Below are positions 1 through 12,800 of a stretch of 64,000 nucleotides of DNA, one piece after another; position 1 is the first letter of the stretch, and each line of letters begins with the position of its first letter. Both the position numbers and the translations under genes were made by a program. This stretch comes from Nectonema munidae (taxonomy: Eukaryota > Nematomorpha > Nectonematoida > Nectonematidae). The notes below the pieces were generated by a model. The model had not been told where the DNA came from. It did no database searches and worked only from the letters and a program-made list of their open reading frames with translations. The stretch lies in contig JAUIRK010001057.1 of assembly GCA_030549495.1 (NCBI GenBank), positions 714,501 through 778,500 on the forward strand, read 5' to 3'.

Positions 1-130
1 CCCAATATCTCTTCAACAGTTGTGTCATAACTCAATGGCTGCCAATCTTTGCAATCTCACGGAGCAATAAATCATAAATATGCATGCCATTATTTTTAAC
101 TCAGAAATAGATAAACTCTTTGTTTTAGAT

Positions 131-297
131 CGGTGTTTCCCAAAGTGGGCCGTTGCGCCCCCTATCGTCTTCTCGCTATTTCGAATTGACTAAAAATCGT
201 ATAAGTACCGTTTCCTTTAAATAATGGCTTCTAAGGGGGTGTTTCTTTGAAAATTTCTTCTAAGGGGTTATTGAGTAGGAAAAATTTGGGAAACACT
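131..297. repeat. Short hAT-like MITE
   Basis: About 167 bp bounded by inverted ends: GTGTTTCCCAAA on the left and its complement TTTGGGAAACAC on the right, with G/C runs just inside. The flanks share only TAGAT, so the 8-bp target duplication expected of hAT elements is imperfect. The end sequence resembles other CAGTGTTTCC-type ends in the window (41.1 kb). Short length and lack of coding capacity make it a non-autonomous element. Confidence 0.55.
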
Positions 298-602
298 AGA
301 TATATATTGAAGGTCATATTTAAAACTTAGAACAAATTGGGCAAATACAAAATGGTATAAAATTTTAGTTTATAACAAAATGCTAATTGATTTTTTGTGC
401 GTACCAATGAATTTCTTCAAGAACCATTCGTTGCCGACCCATGCCCTGATGGATTCTTTCCTCCCCCAGTAGCGGTGCGTTACGGTGTATACCTGTGTTT
501 CCTAACATTTTTACTTCAGAACTCACAAAACTTTGCCGCGCATCTCGAATTTTGATATGAAATATAAGCAGAATCTGAAAATAGGAAGATTAGGGCTGTC
601 AT

Positions 603-728
603 TTAACCCGTTATCGACCCGAATAATCAGACGATGATATCTAAAAGCAGAAGAGTTGTATTAAAAAGCATTAATAAACGCAGACGATTTTATTTTTGTA
701 AAGTCGACTGTGGTCGATAACCGGTTAA
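603..728. repeat. piggyBac-like MITE flanked by TTAA
   Basis: TTAA target sites lie at 603-606 and 725-728. The inner ends are inverted repeats (CCCGTTATCGACC on the left; complement of CCGGTTATCGACC on the right). The interior contains CGCAGACGATTT, also found in the element at 10127-10264, so the two are relatives. TTAA duplication with CCC-type ends is the signature of the piggyBac superfamily. Non-coding. Confidence 0.65.
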
Positions 729-3688
729 AAATATTTTACATCAAAATTTATATATCTTTCTTTACTCACTCTTAGATCTAAGATATTATTTTTAATTTTG
801 AGATATTTCTAGTTTTGATCGTACTTACTTCAGATTTTTTTATAATTGAGGTAGCTATAAGTAATAAAATGATGTTATTGAGTTTTTAGTGCTGTAAACT
901 TTGGAAAATCAAAACTTAGAAACAAAGTAAAATACAATTTTATCGTGAATTCTGGCTTAGTTGGGTTGAAAAATGCTGTATTTTATATAACTTCCCTATA
1001 GAAGTGCTTAAGAATACTGAAATTACTCCTGTCTATGAATATGAAGAAAGTTTGTCAAGCATTTATAGCGCAAAATGGCGAAGATGTTGAAGTGTATGAT
1101 CGCTTTGCTGTTGCACTGTTCATTTTTTTTAAATTTTTGTCTGAAATAAGGATGTATTTTTACATTTAATTTCTTTTGGATGTCAAACTTATAAGTGAGT
1201 TGGCAATACCGAAGAAGACTGAAACAAACTTATATTTTTTTTTACCTTTTTTTGTTTGATTGTGAATCTTACATAGGCTGATTTTGTGAATTTTGGGCCT
1301 TATATGTGCTAAAAACACTCTCAACTATCTCTTCATCAATGCGTTAAAAATTTGGTATATACTTAGCGTCTGTTAAATACACAGATTTTGCCTACATATG
1401 AATACTTTACGAACTAACCTTCCTTTCTTTATAGCTCAGCGATTTAGAAACGAGGCTAATGGGAACAGTGAACGAATCGAGTTGAAAAAGCATAACAATA
1501 TCATTATTTCAAAAAATGAATTTTACCTTGATCAAAATATTTCAGATTGAACAATTCTATATGCGTGCATACTGCATATATATCATGCCCATGGGCGTGA
1601 CTTACAAAAATGAATGATGACTTACATGGGCGTGACTATCTAAATTGACATCTGCCCTGACAAATCTGATAGTAGAAGTCTGGCGAGAAAGAGATCATGG
1701 GGAAGTCGTAATGGCAGCTTCAGGATTGTAAATCTTCTAGGGCAAGTATCTGTTAGACAATCTTTCCAGCAAATACTATTATAACACTAATGTGTTGATG
1801 AAATGGCGTTGAATCATTGAATGAAAGAGTCCTTATTCAAAGGTTTGTGTAAGATAAATTTTCGAAAAGAAATCTTCGAGTGGCGAGTTGTTAGGTTTGA
1901 AATAAAATGAAAAAAGAAAAGAATGAGATTTAATCTTAATCCTTTGCAGATTGCCTTTTTTCCTATTAGAGATGTCAACTGTCAGACCGTCTTTTAAACT
2001 GCCGTTCTCCTAGTCCCCAGCCAACTTTCTTTTTTTCAAACAATTTCCAGCAATTTTGATAAATTAAATTATGAATTTCTTATACTGCTTCATCCTTCAA
2101 AATGTCAATTTATTTTTAATATTAGCATTCAAGTTATTTAGAATAAATTTAGTCGTATATTTTTCTCAGGGGTGCACACAGTTGACAGTTGATTTTTTAA
2201 TCTTTCTAACTAAACAATTTTCGCTCAATATGTTCCCTTTTTATATGAGTTGTATTAAAAATAAATCGTAAAATGTTGTTCAACGATGAACTTATTGCCA
2301 TGATGAAGGCGTTAGTGCTGTGATAGTGAAGGAGAAAATGAGAATAAGTGAGTAAGAGTTAAAATTACTAGGGGCGCTCCAGCCTATAAATTCAGAGGAT
2401 ATTAACTCCACACGCCCATGGCCCAAGAAAAATGAGTTTTTTGCCATTAATGCAAAATTCTATTGGGATAAAGCAAAACTGTCCAGACTTCTGTATTTAG
2501 ATGTTATAGGAATAACTTGACATTTCGCGCCATTTATTCACTGTTGGATGCGTAAAAAAGTTAAAAATGAGATCCCCTGCAAAAACTACTTCTATTGATT
2601 TAGAATTTTTTCACTAAAATCAATAATTTGTTTAAAATCTATTAAATCTATCATTTGAGTACCTAATTGTGCATGTCATTAGCAGCATTAGCAGATAATG
2701 CACAGGAATCCCGCTGATTAAATATCGTGAATGGGGTAGGTTGAAGGAAAGTGTAATCGACTGTGCATATGTCGGCCCAATGGCGTATTCATGGGAGGGG
2801 AGGGGGGGGGGGGATTGGGCCATATCGCCCTTCTTAAAATGAAGTGCCGATCTGATACGCATCACCTTTTAAAAGTCAACCTTCATTAATGATAAGCACA
2901 TAGTTTTGGTGATTATTTCTAAAAGCCTCCTCGCGCCTTTAAATAAGCGCCTGCCTATAAAATCGCTTGAAAATCATGTCACGCTAATATATCATATGTG
3001 TTATATGCGTCAGATTCTAAACCCATTCAAATTTAGATCCTGAGCTTCAAAAAGACTTTTGCATATTCAACTCCATTTTATTAGCGGAATCGCTTTAAAT
3101 CATTTTCTGTGTCCATTATATATAATTATATATATTGTTTTCCTTTATACCTGACTGACGCTTCTCACTCAGTGTGTTGAAAATTGATAAGCAAGAAGAC
3201 TAGGATTTATTCCTATTGTTTATTTATTTGATCATTGTGTTTGAAATTTTTACACGTACTCTCTCACTTTATAATAAATACACGCATCTTTTAAGCCTTC
3301 AAGCGATTTGTACATTGGCCAGATTTTTGGTGTGGACTGTGTCGCCATTTCAAGGTTTTTTACTTTTTTAAATTCCTTTTCATTCCATGATCGATCAGAT
3401 GATGACACACCATTTAACATTTTCATCTTTTTCCTTGAGAATAGCGCATAATATTTCATGAATATTCTCTTTCTTTGAATCTCTTTTCACATAATGATTA
3501 ATGTTTATATTACATGACGCCAACATGACAACCTCAAGTGGGTTGCGAAAAAGTTTGAAACTTAAATTTTCGCCTCTTCGCTTCTACTTTTCATACCTGA
3601 ATGAATCCTTTTCCTGATCACAAGTTGGAGGAGTGATCGTTTATTGCGTTCTTTCATGCGGAACATGATCATGATGCGTTGCATTTAG

Positions 3689-3856
3689 ACATGGGAGCAA
3701 GCACAACATTTCGCCAAGCTTCATAAACTACCGCGCCAACATCTACGCTCTGAAGAAGCAAAATTGCACCGACATCCTCGTCACTACTGCGTGTGGAAGT
3801 CTGCAAGAAGAATACCGAGTGCGCGATATCGTCATCCTTGACCAGTTCATTGACAA
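3689..3856 (+). CDS. MTAP: MTAP exon A (human residues ~61-115)
   Basis: The acceptor is TTTAG before 3689 and the donor AA|GTAAAT follows 3856. The exon enters with one base completing a codon, expected to be the conserved Arg60 of the ARHG motif, then reads [19 protein letters not shown] and later [11 protein letters not shown] and VILDQFIDK. The human counterparts are HGRQHTIMPSKVNYQANIW and IVIIDQFIDR. It carries phosphate-binding His61 and the Thr93/Ala94 pair. The minus-strand frame at 3669-3893 is its shadow. Confidence 0.95.
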
Positions 3857-6800
3857 GTAAATCTCTTTGCTTCACTCTTTTGAGAGCTTCCAAATAACGA
3901 AACCTATCTCCTTCAACACCTTCTTCAACCTTTTTACTTCAAGGAATAGAGATTTAAACTTTAAATACAAAACATGCACAACATTTTATGGATTCTCAAT
4001 CAGGGCCGCGGATCGGAGTTGAACGATTTTTTTGATCAACTGGAGGCGGAGTCATGATTATGATAAAAATTTACGACCCTAATTTTGACTTCATCTCCAG
4101 GTGAGAAATTAAAGTTATATATTGTCAAACTTTTTACATACATTTTACCCTACTTGCTTCTTTTTTCCTTTTATATAAATAATCTCGCATAAAAATTTGT
4201 ATTAAATTCATTAAAATTTATTATGTAAATAAGGAAAGAAATAGTAAAACTTATATTTAAATCAATTTCCGACGACTCTGCTCTTTTCCAGATAAACACG
4301 ACCGTTAAATGCAAAGAGTAGAAAACAAGGAACAGAAAGTAGGAAATGAAAAATATAAAAATAGTATATTAATTATACATATACTAATTTTGATTGAAAT
4401 TACAGATCTATTTTAATTAATCCTTATTTGTATACTAGATCGTATTATTAATATACCATTCTTATATTCTTCTTTTTCTACCTTCTGTTCCTTGTGTTCT
4501 ACTCTTTGCATTTAACTGTTGTGTTTAACTTAAGAAGAGCAGGGTGGTCGAAAATTAATATTGGTAGAAATGGCTTTGTCTAAAAGTTTTACTTATTATT
4601 TCCTTATTTACACCTTTCAACTTTGATTCATGCCTTCTCACCAATATTTTTTAAAGTCGGAGACAGAGTTGAGAGTTTTTAAGATATGGAGATGGAGCTT
4701 CATTTCGATAAAAATGTTTGACTAAACAAAATCAGCCTATTTAGTACAAAACTAAAAAATCTGTTTAATGTTTAATGATAAGTTTCGTATTGTTAAGAAT
4801 TTTAGCAGGTTATTAACAGCTTCTGGATTTAGGACTGACACCAATTTGTCTCGAATTGAGGAGAGTGAGTCGCTATGAATTTAATTGAAAAAGGCATGTA
4901 AAGTCAAGGCACACCAAAAAAAGTTCTAATTAGTTTCAATCCACTTCGTTCACTTTTACTGATCAAGCAAAAAAGAACTTTTTCTGAATTGGTTTTTAAA
5001 AATTGATAAATGGACTAAATTTTAACCCAAATTTGTCCCAAATTATGCCTATATCGGAAGTGTCGAACTGTTTTGTGTGAATAATTTATATATTTTTTGT
5101 CAAGAGATGCGTCTATTGGTTGAAGTTCGTGAGGTAGTTGATCTAGTTGTCCTGGGTTTGATTATCTGTTCAATTATGAAAGATTGCTCTCTTGGATGCA
5201 ACCGTCGCGGAAATATCAAAATTTTGGACAGTCTTTTAATATAAATGTGTAGAGAAAAAATAACAAATTTTAAGTTAAAGTTTGTTAAAAATAGGGGCAA
5301 CCAAGAATTTTTGTAGAGTATCTCCTACATTACAATTTTGTTGTAAACATCAACTTCGATCCACAGCGTATGGTAATCACCGTTTGCAGCAAATATATCT
5401 TCCCAACATCACCTAACTCACTCATTAAATTTCCAAAGAATCTCAAGGATATTTTTCGCGTCTTTCTCTTTGCTAGCAAACCTTGTTCCTTAGTTCATAG
5501 ATGCAGGAGATAGTAAAAATTTGATTTTGAAATTGTTTATTTTGATCTCTCATAAACTTGCACACTATTGAATGAAAAGGGAAAGCGCTAATTACGTCCG
5601 GTTTTTCAAAACTCGAAATAAAACTTTGAATCAAGAAGAATCAAAATCGGAATCGTACAAAATTTATCCCAGGGGTGTGCATAAAATACAAATGCTCAAC
5701 TCTCCAAAACTCTAATTTGCTCGACTCAAAAGATCCGTTATCATTGAAAAATTGAGCGATGCGGATGCTTCAATTCAATCGCTACTTCACTATAAATTAA
5801 CCTATTTCATCACTTTGTGGTCCTATGCCTTTAAGAATCCAAATTTGTATTATATATACTACACATATGGCGTATATCCTTTAGCTTCTTCATCTGTGCT
5901 TTCATTTTAGGACGCATAAGCGTGCAAACACTTTCTATGATGGCAGCTGTCAAGAATTCGTTGGTGTTCCGCATCTATCCTTCAAAAAACCTTTCTGTGA
6001 AAAGTTGAGACAAGTGAGTTATTTCTATCAATTTTTACTTGTCTCTTTTGCAATAAACGAAATAATTTATTAAATAAAACTTCAATTCTAATAGAACTTC
6101 TATAAAAAGACCAGACATGGGACTGGCATTAATGTCCTTACTAGAGAAGTGTCTTCATTGAAGAAATGAATGTTTGAAAAGTGATACTTCAGACTAAAAT
6201 ATTAATCATTATAAATTGTCCTTATTTTGGATATATTTGAATAAGACAGTGTCCACAAGAAGAAGTTTTACCATATACTGCAAATAGTTGCATTTTTATT
6301 CTCGAATTTGAAAACAAAGATTCTTCAGGTATAAGAAATGTCTCTTTAATCATTTCACCGTGAGAAAAAGGGTTTTTCGCTTAAGTCAATAGGCCGCAAA
6401 ACTTTTAGGGATGGAGCAGTACAGGATAATAATTGTCTAGTGATGATTACCTTGGCTATAATTTTGTTGTACAGAAACTTTTATTTTTGAGTTTGCAATT
6501 TTGACTGCTTATTTCTTAATTTTGTTCTTATCTTCTTCATATTTGGCATTTGCAATTTAAAGAGTTTTCAACGCTACTTTTTTGGTATTGCTAGAATTTA
6601 CTTACATCGCATACAACAGCATTTTCGATTTAACATTGTGAAAAAATAATTTGCTTCCCATTCAGCATGAAAATTATCTGGTAATTTTTTAATGTGCTCA
6701 TTTTATAGTGATTATTTAAAAATTAAAAATTTGCTTGCTAAAAAATTAGACATCTAAATAATATATGTAGAAAATTTCTGTTTATATATTTTTTTAAAAA

Positions 6801-9800
6801 AATATATTTTAGATTCGAAAGAATAAAGAAAATATTTTCTTTTTTAACTAAAATCGAATAATAATTTATGTTTTTCAATTTATTTTTGCAGCATTGACTG
6901 TTATTGTTTGTTCGACCATTCATATCATATTTGATTTAAAAAATTTAAAGGAAAAAGTTTTGACATATTTATAGTCATTTATGCCAATATCCCAAGCCTA
7001 GCTTATTAACATTTTACCCTCGCACTCCCAATTCAGACAGTATTTTTAACTTTGATTATATTATTGTAAGTTTTACTTTTTTAATTTTGTTTTTATTTTA
7101 TAGTCAATCAGATAATGAACACACCATTAAATTTTTAAATCATTTTTTTAAGGATAAAAATTTAGTGCTAGTAATTTTACTTACGTGCATAAATTATTCT
7201 GCAGATGGGCTAGTCGGGGAGCGTAAGGTGTGGATCCATTTGTTCTGGCTTCGATTCTCCATTGTGATCGTTGCTATCATCTGTCCATTTAAAGAAGGCT
7301 TACTCTTATACAACAAACGTATGCGGGACACGATCGTTGTGCATGGACCTTAATGAGAAACAGTGCATGAGATTGACCATATCACCGGTAGAGATTGAAC
7401 ACCCTTGATATGTATGAATAGTAATCATGTCATATCTATATTTGGTATATGTAAACCATGTTCTCATTTCAATTGTGACACCAATTCATACCGAATCCTG
7501 ATCGCAACCCAAAATAATACAGCAATTGCTTCAAACTTTTTCAGATACTGATTCAAGCGTGTGGAACTTCCAAACATTCCTTTCATCCAGCTGGCACACT
7601 CGTCGTTATAGAAGGTCCGCGATTTTCTTCGGAAGCCGAGAGCAAACTCTTCAAGTCTTGGAATGCTCACCTCATTACAATGACTATTTTGCCGGAGGTA
7701 ACGCAATTTATCACTTCCTAATATTCTGAGCCTGACCTAGTGGCTTAGCTCTTACAGTTGCTCATTTTTCTGTCAGAAACCACGGCAATCATTTTATCAT
7801 TGAAGTCATCAAAGAACTTTTTTTTTTTATAATTTTAAAATTTATTATAAAAGAATTTTTGTTCAATAAACACACCACCATTATTACCCGGCATTATACG
7901 CGCACTGAATGCTCTCAATCCCACCACAACTGCGCAGATTTTATGAAGTCAAATTACCTTGTTTGTAATTCTGAGTGCATCAACCTTCTAGCTCCGTAGA
8001 TTTCAAACTGGAGTCCACGGTGCCGCGTAGAAGTTCCATGGGGATCGAGAAGGGGACACTGAGTGAATCGTTTTTTCGCAAAATATTGCACCCATATTGT
8101 GTTATTTGCCATTTTGGCTAATAAATCACATTTAAAAAGAATAAATTAGTTGATCTTTGATTGAGTACTATTTTTTCTTTTATTGCTTTTCAGGCCTAAT
8201 TTGTAAATGTGCATTTTTCTATGGCTAAAAAAATGAAATATGATGACTTACACTTGAAATTTCATTTTACTGCATTAAAACATAAACTCATTCCTCCATC
8301 AAAAAATATTCAAGAAAGTCGGTGGAATTAGTCTACAATTTTATAGTTTTATAAAATTATCAGCTTTCATCAACCTTTTACAATAAGACAGACTATTTCT
8401 CATTGCGCAAGGGGTGAATTCTGTTCTCTTAAATTCTGTCTGTTCATGACCTTAAATAAAAAGCTAGCACTCTAACATAAAATATAGGGCGTATTTAATC
8501 CAGAGGTATAAATAAACTAAATGAGAAATTATGATATCTATTATTATGATTTCTTATTTTTTGGAAAAATATCCCATTGAAGAAAAAACTCTTTCAGATT
8601 CTACAGAAGTGGGCTTAGTGCTGTTTAAATTAATGAACAGTTTTTCTAAATCTTCTTTCTAGAAACAAATCGAAGGTTTTTTCCATGAATCCCTTTTGCT
8701 TTCCATCCACAACAATCACTTTCATCATCGTCTTTACTCTTCATGAGAAAATCGTCATGTACATCCTTTTCTTGAATGAACATCAGATGAAATTAAATTT
8801 TATTCTCGTTTTCAAATTTATCATCTAAAAACAAGCGCGTGTAAAGACTTTAAGCTGTTTCAATTTTTTCTTTTTTCTTTATTTTTTTACCATAATCATC
8901 ATAATTCTTATAAAGGAAGTGCAATCTTAAAAGAATTGCCAAGTGAATAAGTTTGTTGTATAAAGGACTTCCAAACTTTGTGCGTCTCTCCCGTACAAAT
9001 ATTTACACGCAACTTTTATCGTCTCTAAAGATTGGCAAATTTCAGATATTAATAAAATTTCATTATCATTCCAATCTAGTTCTGTATCGTTACTTAACTT
9101 TCTTGTAGATATTGCAAGTTTAATTTCATTTTTTATTACCAAAAATCTTTCGAACATATGGTACACACTGTTCCACCTCGTTTTAACATCTATTGCTAAC
9201 TTATTTTCTTTAGCATGTATTTTTTCACTATTTATTGTAAGGAGTTATTTTTTATTGGAGATTGATTTTCTAAAAAATCTTACTATTTTGCTAACTTTGT
9301 TTATAACTAAAGATACAGAAGAGTGAAATTCCATTTTTCTTAATTCTTCTTCATCCTCCTCTCCCCTTGAACTATTCTCTTCATTATATTTTTATCTTTC
9401 TGTTACGTTTTTGACATACACAAATCACAAACAGATAAATGAAAAGCATGCGAGATGTAGAAAATGTGTTCTATGTTAGACAATGACTTGACTTTTTTCA
9501 TTATAGAAGCACCACCTGTAATTGCCGCTATAACATCATTTTCAAGTTTTATGCCAAAGAGCCCCAAATGATTTTTTGTTTTATCAAGTACACTTTCCGC
9601 GTCGACGCTACGATACTTTAAAACGAATCAAACCCAAGCAAATTATTTTATTGTCACTATAATGAATATTAATATTTAAATATCTTCTGTTTTTAATCAA
9701 TGTTGCTTCGTCTAAAGTAATTGAAAATCTATAACCTTCATTTTTAATTCTGAATACTTTTTCTTTTATTTCTTGGTAAGCTTGCATAAAAACTTTAGAA

Positions 9801-12800
9801 ACTTGGATACGACTAGAAGGTAGAATATAGTTTCCCAACTTTAACAAACAAACAAGATTTTTTGATAAAACCATACATTTCTTCTGAATTAATCTGAGTC
9901 TCCAGAAATATCCTCAATCCTGTACAAATTCCTAAGGCAGCAGTTGGTGTGGTGGCCGCAGGTATCAGGACAGCTATCGTGACCGTCATCACCGGGTGCT
10001 TGGCCTGAAGTAAACTAGGCAGACTTAACAAGATCGTAATCTGTAAGAATAGCTGTGGTCATCACAAAATTGAAATGTACTCTTTTTCGACTACTACAGC
10101 AAATTCGTAATTAGTTTTCTCCTCGATTAACCCATTAAGTACCATAGAAATCAGACGATATTTAAAAAAACGCAGACGATTTATATTCAAAGTCATTGAA
10201 AAATGCAGACAAAGATGAAATTACTTATGTTCCCAAATGGAAGCATTTGGACTTAATGGGTTAATACACGAAAGTGAACTTCGTAAAAAAGCGTATAAAA
10301 ATTAACAAAAACATCAAACCTATTCATGGTAATTAACCGTTTTTTTGTTAATCACTTGCCAATATCATTCCAATATATTAACCTGTTAATTTCGCGTAAA
10401 TTTTGATTCCATAGGTACACACACATAAGATAAAAAATTGTTCTTCAAGAAACGGAAAAAATGAAACACAGCTTTAGAAAATGAAAATCAGGTTATGTCA
10501 TTTCGTTTCAAAAAAACATGATATAATTACACGAGATATTTCATTACAATCGTTTAAAAGTATTTATATACGTAAATTCTCTACAATACTCTTTTTATAT
10601 ATGTCATATCTTCCAATACTACATCGGTATTTGGTCTAAAACTTAAACAACAGCTTTAAGTTTCTGTTAAAATACATCTTTTCGCTGAAGTAAAGTAAGC
10701 AGATGTTAGTCTTCAAACATAAGTAATTTCATTGCCTTGAAATCTTTGTTAACATTGGCCATGTCTGTCAAATGAGTTATATGAATGTTAAATCGCTATT
10801 ACGTGAAGTTTCCCTCTTCGCCACAAAGAGAGACGCATACCGGCAGTGTTCGCGAGTACTCTCTTTTTAGGTTGTGCTGGCGGCCGAGGCGTGCATGGGT
10901 TATGCAGCAGTTGCCTTTATCACGGACTACGACAGCTGGAAAGACGAAGGCGAAGTATCTTTTTTCCTATCTCTCTTTATTTGTCATATATTTTACGCTA
11001 TCATCTTAATTTTGCGACAAACACACGCATTAATGTCGAATCTAGGAAAATTCCTTCTGCGGCTATTCCGTCCCAGTCAATACGGTACTTGGACAATTCG
11101 GCATTCTTCATCTCATTATAACGGAATTGTGATAAGTGCCAATTTGTCCGAAAAAACAATGCTGGATAGAATTTTTCATTACTTCAACCATCGTGAGTGA
11201 CAGCATGATGACGATTCATGCTACTATATAAGTATACAGATCTTTTATACCTAACAAAAGCTTATCTTTTTAGATTGCAGAATACTCTAGCAAAATACCA
11301 GGGATTTTACATTTAAGAAGAAGAATAAGAGGAAATTTATTTTACAAATAAAGAGAAACTTATGAAAAAACTATTTCTCGATAAATGTAAAGGAATGATT
11401 AAATGTCATGAGCTGCTTTTATGATCAACCTTGAAAAATTTCATAAAAATTAATATGTTCAAAATTATATATAATAATATTTATATTTATATGTATATTA
11501 TATATATATAGTATATACGCATTGCATAAAGTTATTTAAGTTTTTTTTTTCTAGAAAAAAAACTGAAATACTTAAATCTCAAATTAATGCCTATGAAAGG
11601 GAAGCTATAATGATAATCGCAAGATTGAATAATATAGTTGGAGAAGAAAAGATTGGATCTGGAGCAAAGAAGGGTTTAAGGTTTTGTAGCTAATTTTATC
11701 CCTCCTGGATGAAATAGAATTTGCTCGTTATTTCAGAAATGGTCTCTTCCATTCTTTTAGATATGCAGGGATATCGCGGTTCGAAATGCTCAAGAATTTT
11801 TTTGAGTGATTGCGTGTGAGAGATTTCATCTTTTTTCAAATGCTAATTGAATCAAAGTCTAGGAATTCGTTCCATTTTTTGGTGAATTCGTAAATTTCTT
11901 AGTTTAGATTACTTTTATTTTTTCAAATTTTTTCCTACAGTTCTGAGTTTATTTCTTAGTTGTTGTAAAGTGGGACCCTAAAAAGATTACTCGCATTGGA
12001 GAAAAAAGTAAAGTGCTAGATAGCAGTAGAGATACAAGATTTTAGAATGTCTGTGTATTGTGTGCTAATCAAATTAATGTGGTTCGCTTGAATTAGTCAA
12101 CATTCTAAGAAAATGAGGTTATTTTTAGAAAATGTAGAAGAGTGAATTTATTTTAAAGCAATATGGAGCACCATATGCCTGGGATCAGAATGAGTTGATT
12201 TACCAAGAGCACTCAAGTCAATAAGAGGTATCGTACTTTCATTGCATAGAGATAAAACAATGTTAGATTCTGTATAATCAATAATCTGTTCTGAGACTTG
12301 TTAAAGTTGGAGATTTGGTACCTATTTGTTTAAGCATAAAGTAGATGATGGCTGATAGTGAATAACTATTTTTAATATTTTTAAATATTTTATATTGATT
12401 AAGTTTTTCGTATTTTTTTACGGATCCCTATATATGATAGGAGTCAATAAGTTTCAAAAATGGTATGCCTGCTTTTTTCCATAAACTTCTCACAGATTGG
12501 TTCTCGTTTTGAGAGATTAACAAATATAAATGAATCAATTCCTCTTTTTTTCGCTAAAGCTTGCGCCACCGTATAAATGCTTGATTCACTTCTGCTTTGG
12601 GACAAGTATTGTTACTAATTAAAAGTTAACTATATTTTTTATTTAAATAGTTAACATTACTAATTTTAAATAGTTACGTTGCTAACTAATAAACTAAAAT
12701 AAAGAAATTAAAAAAAATTGTGGTTCCAGTATTTTGTTATTTTATTACTTCACTTTTTTAGAGTAGAATTTAAATATGGAACTAAATTTTTACCTTCGCA

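Larger units (their letters stand above)
1..3688. other. AT-rich non-coding DNA, probably MTAP intron
   Basis: No exon is supported here. The coding region for the first ~60 residues of the MTAP enzyme (the glycine-rich phosphate loop) was looked for and not seen, so this is probably intron. It holds a hAT-like short element near 131, a piggyBac-like short element near 603, and a 12-G run at 2802-2813 beside other MITE-like sequence. Small frames at 2071 (+) and at 2632 and 3250 (-) resemble nothing I recognise and have no splice context. Confidence 0.6.
7698..10870. other. MTAP intron with hAT and piggyBac-like remnants
   Basis: Phase-0 intron of ~3.2 kb. It holds a partial copy of a DUF4371-type hAT repeat (7805-7995), a decayed hAT transposase on the minus strand (8920-9880), an unusually GC-rich ~90-bp patch at 9930-10020 of unknown origin, and a piggyBac-like MITE (10127-10264). 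Confidence 0.7.

Noticed and set aside
3669-3893. Minus-strand 74-codon frame
   Set aside because: Shadow of MTAP exon A; the + strand reading has clear homology.
7087-7353. 88-codon + frame and its open complement
   Set aside because: GC-richer than its surroundings and open on both strands, but no family match and no phase fit with the MTAP exons.
7464-7729. Frames on both strands around 7.5-7.7 kb
   Set aside because: Shadow frames of MTAP exon C, which uses another + frame.
10785-11200. Three overlapping + frames as small genes
   Set aside because: They overlap MTAP exon D and run past its donor at 10955 into intron; only 10871-10954 is coding.
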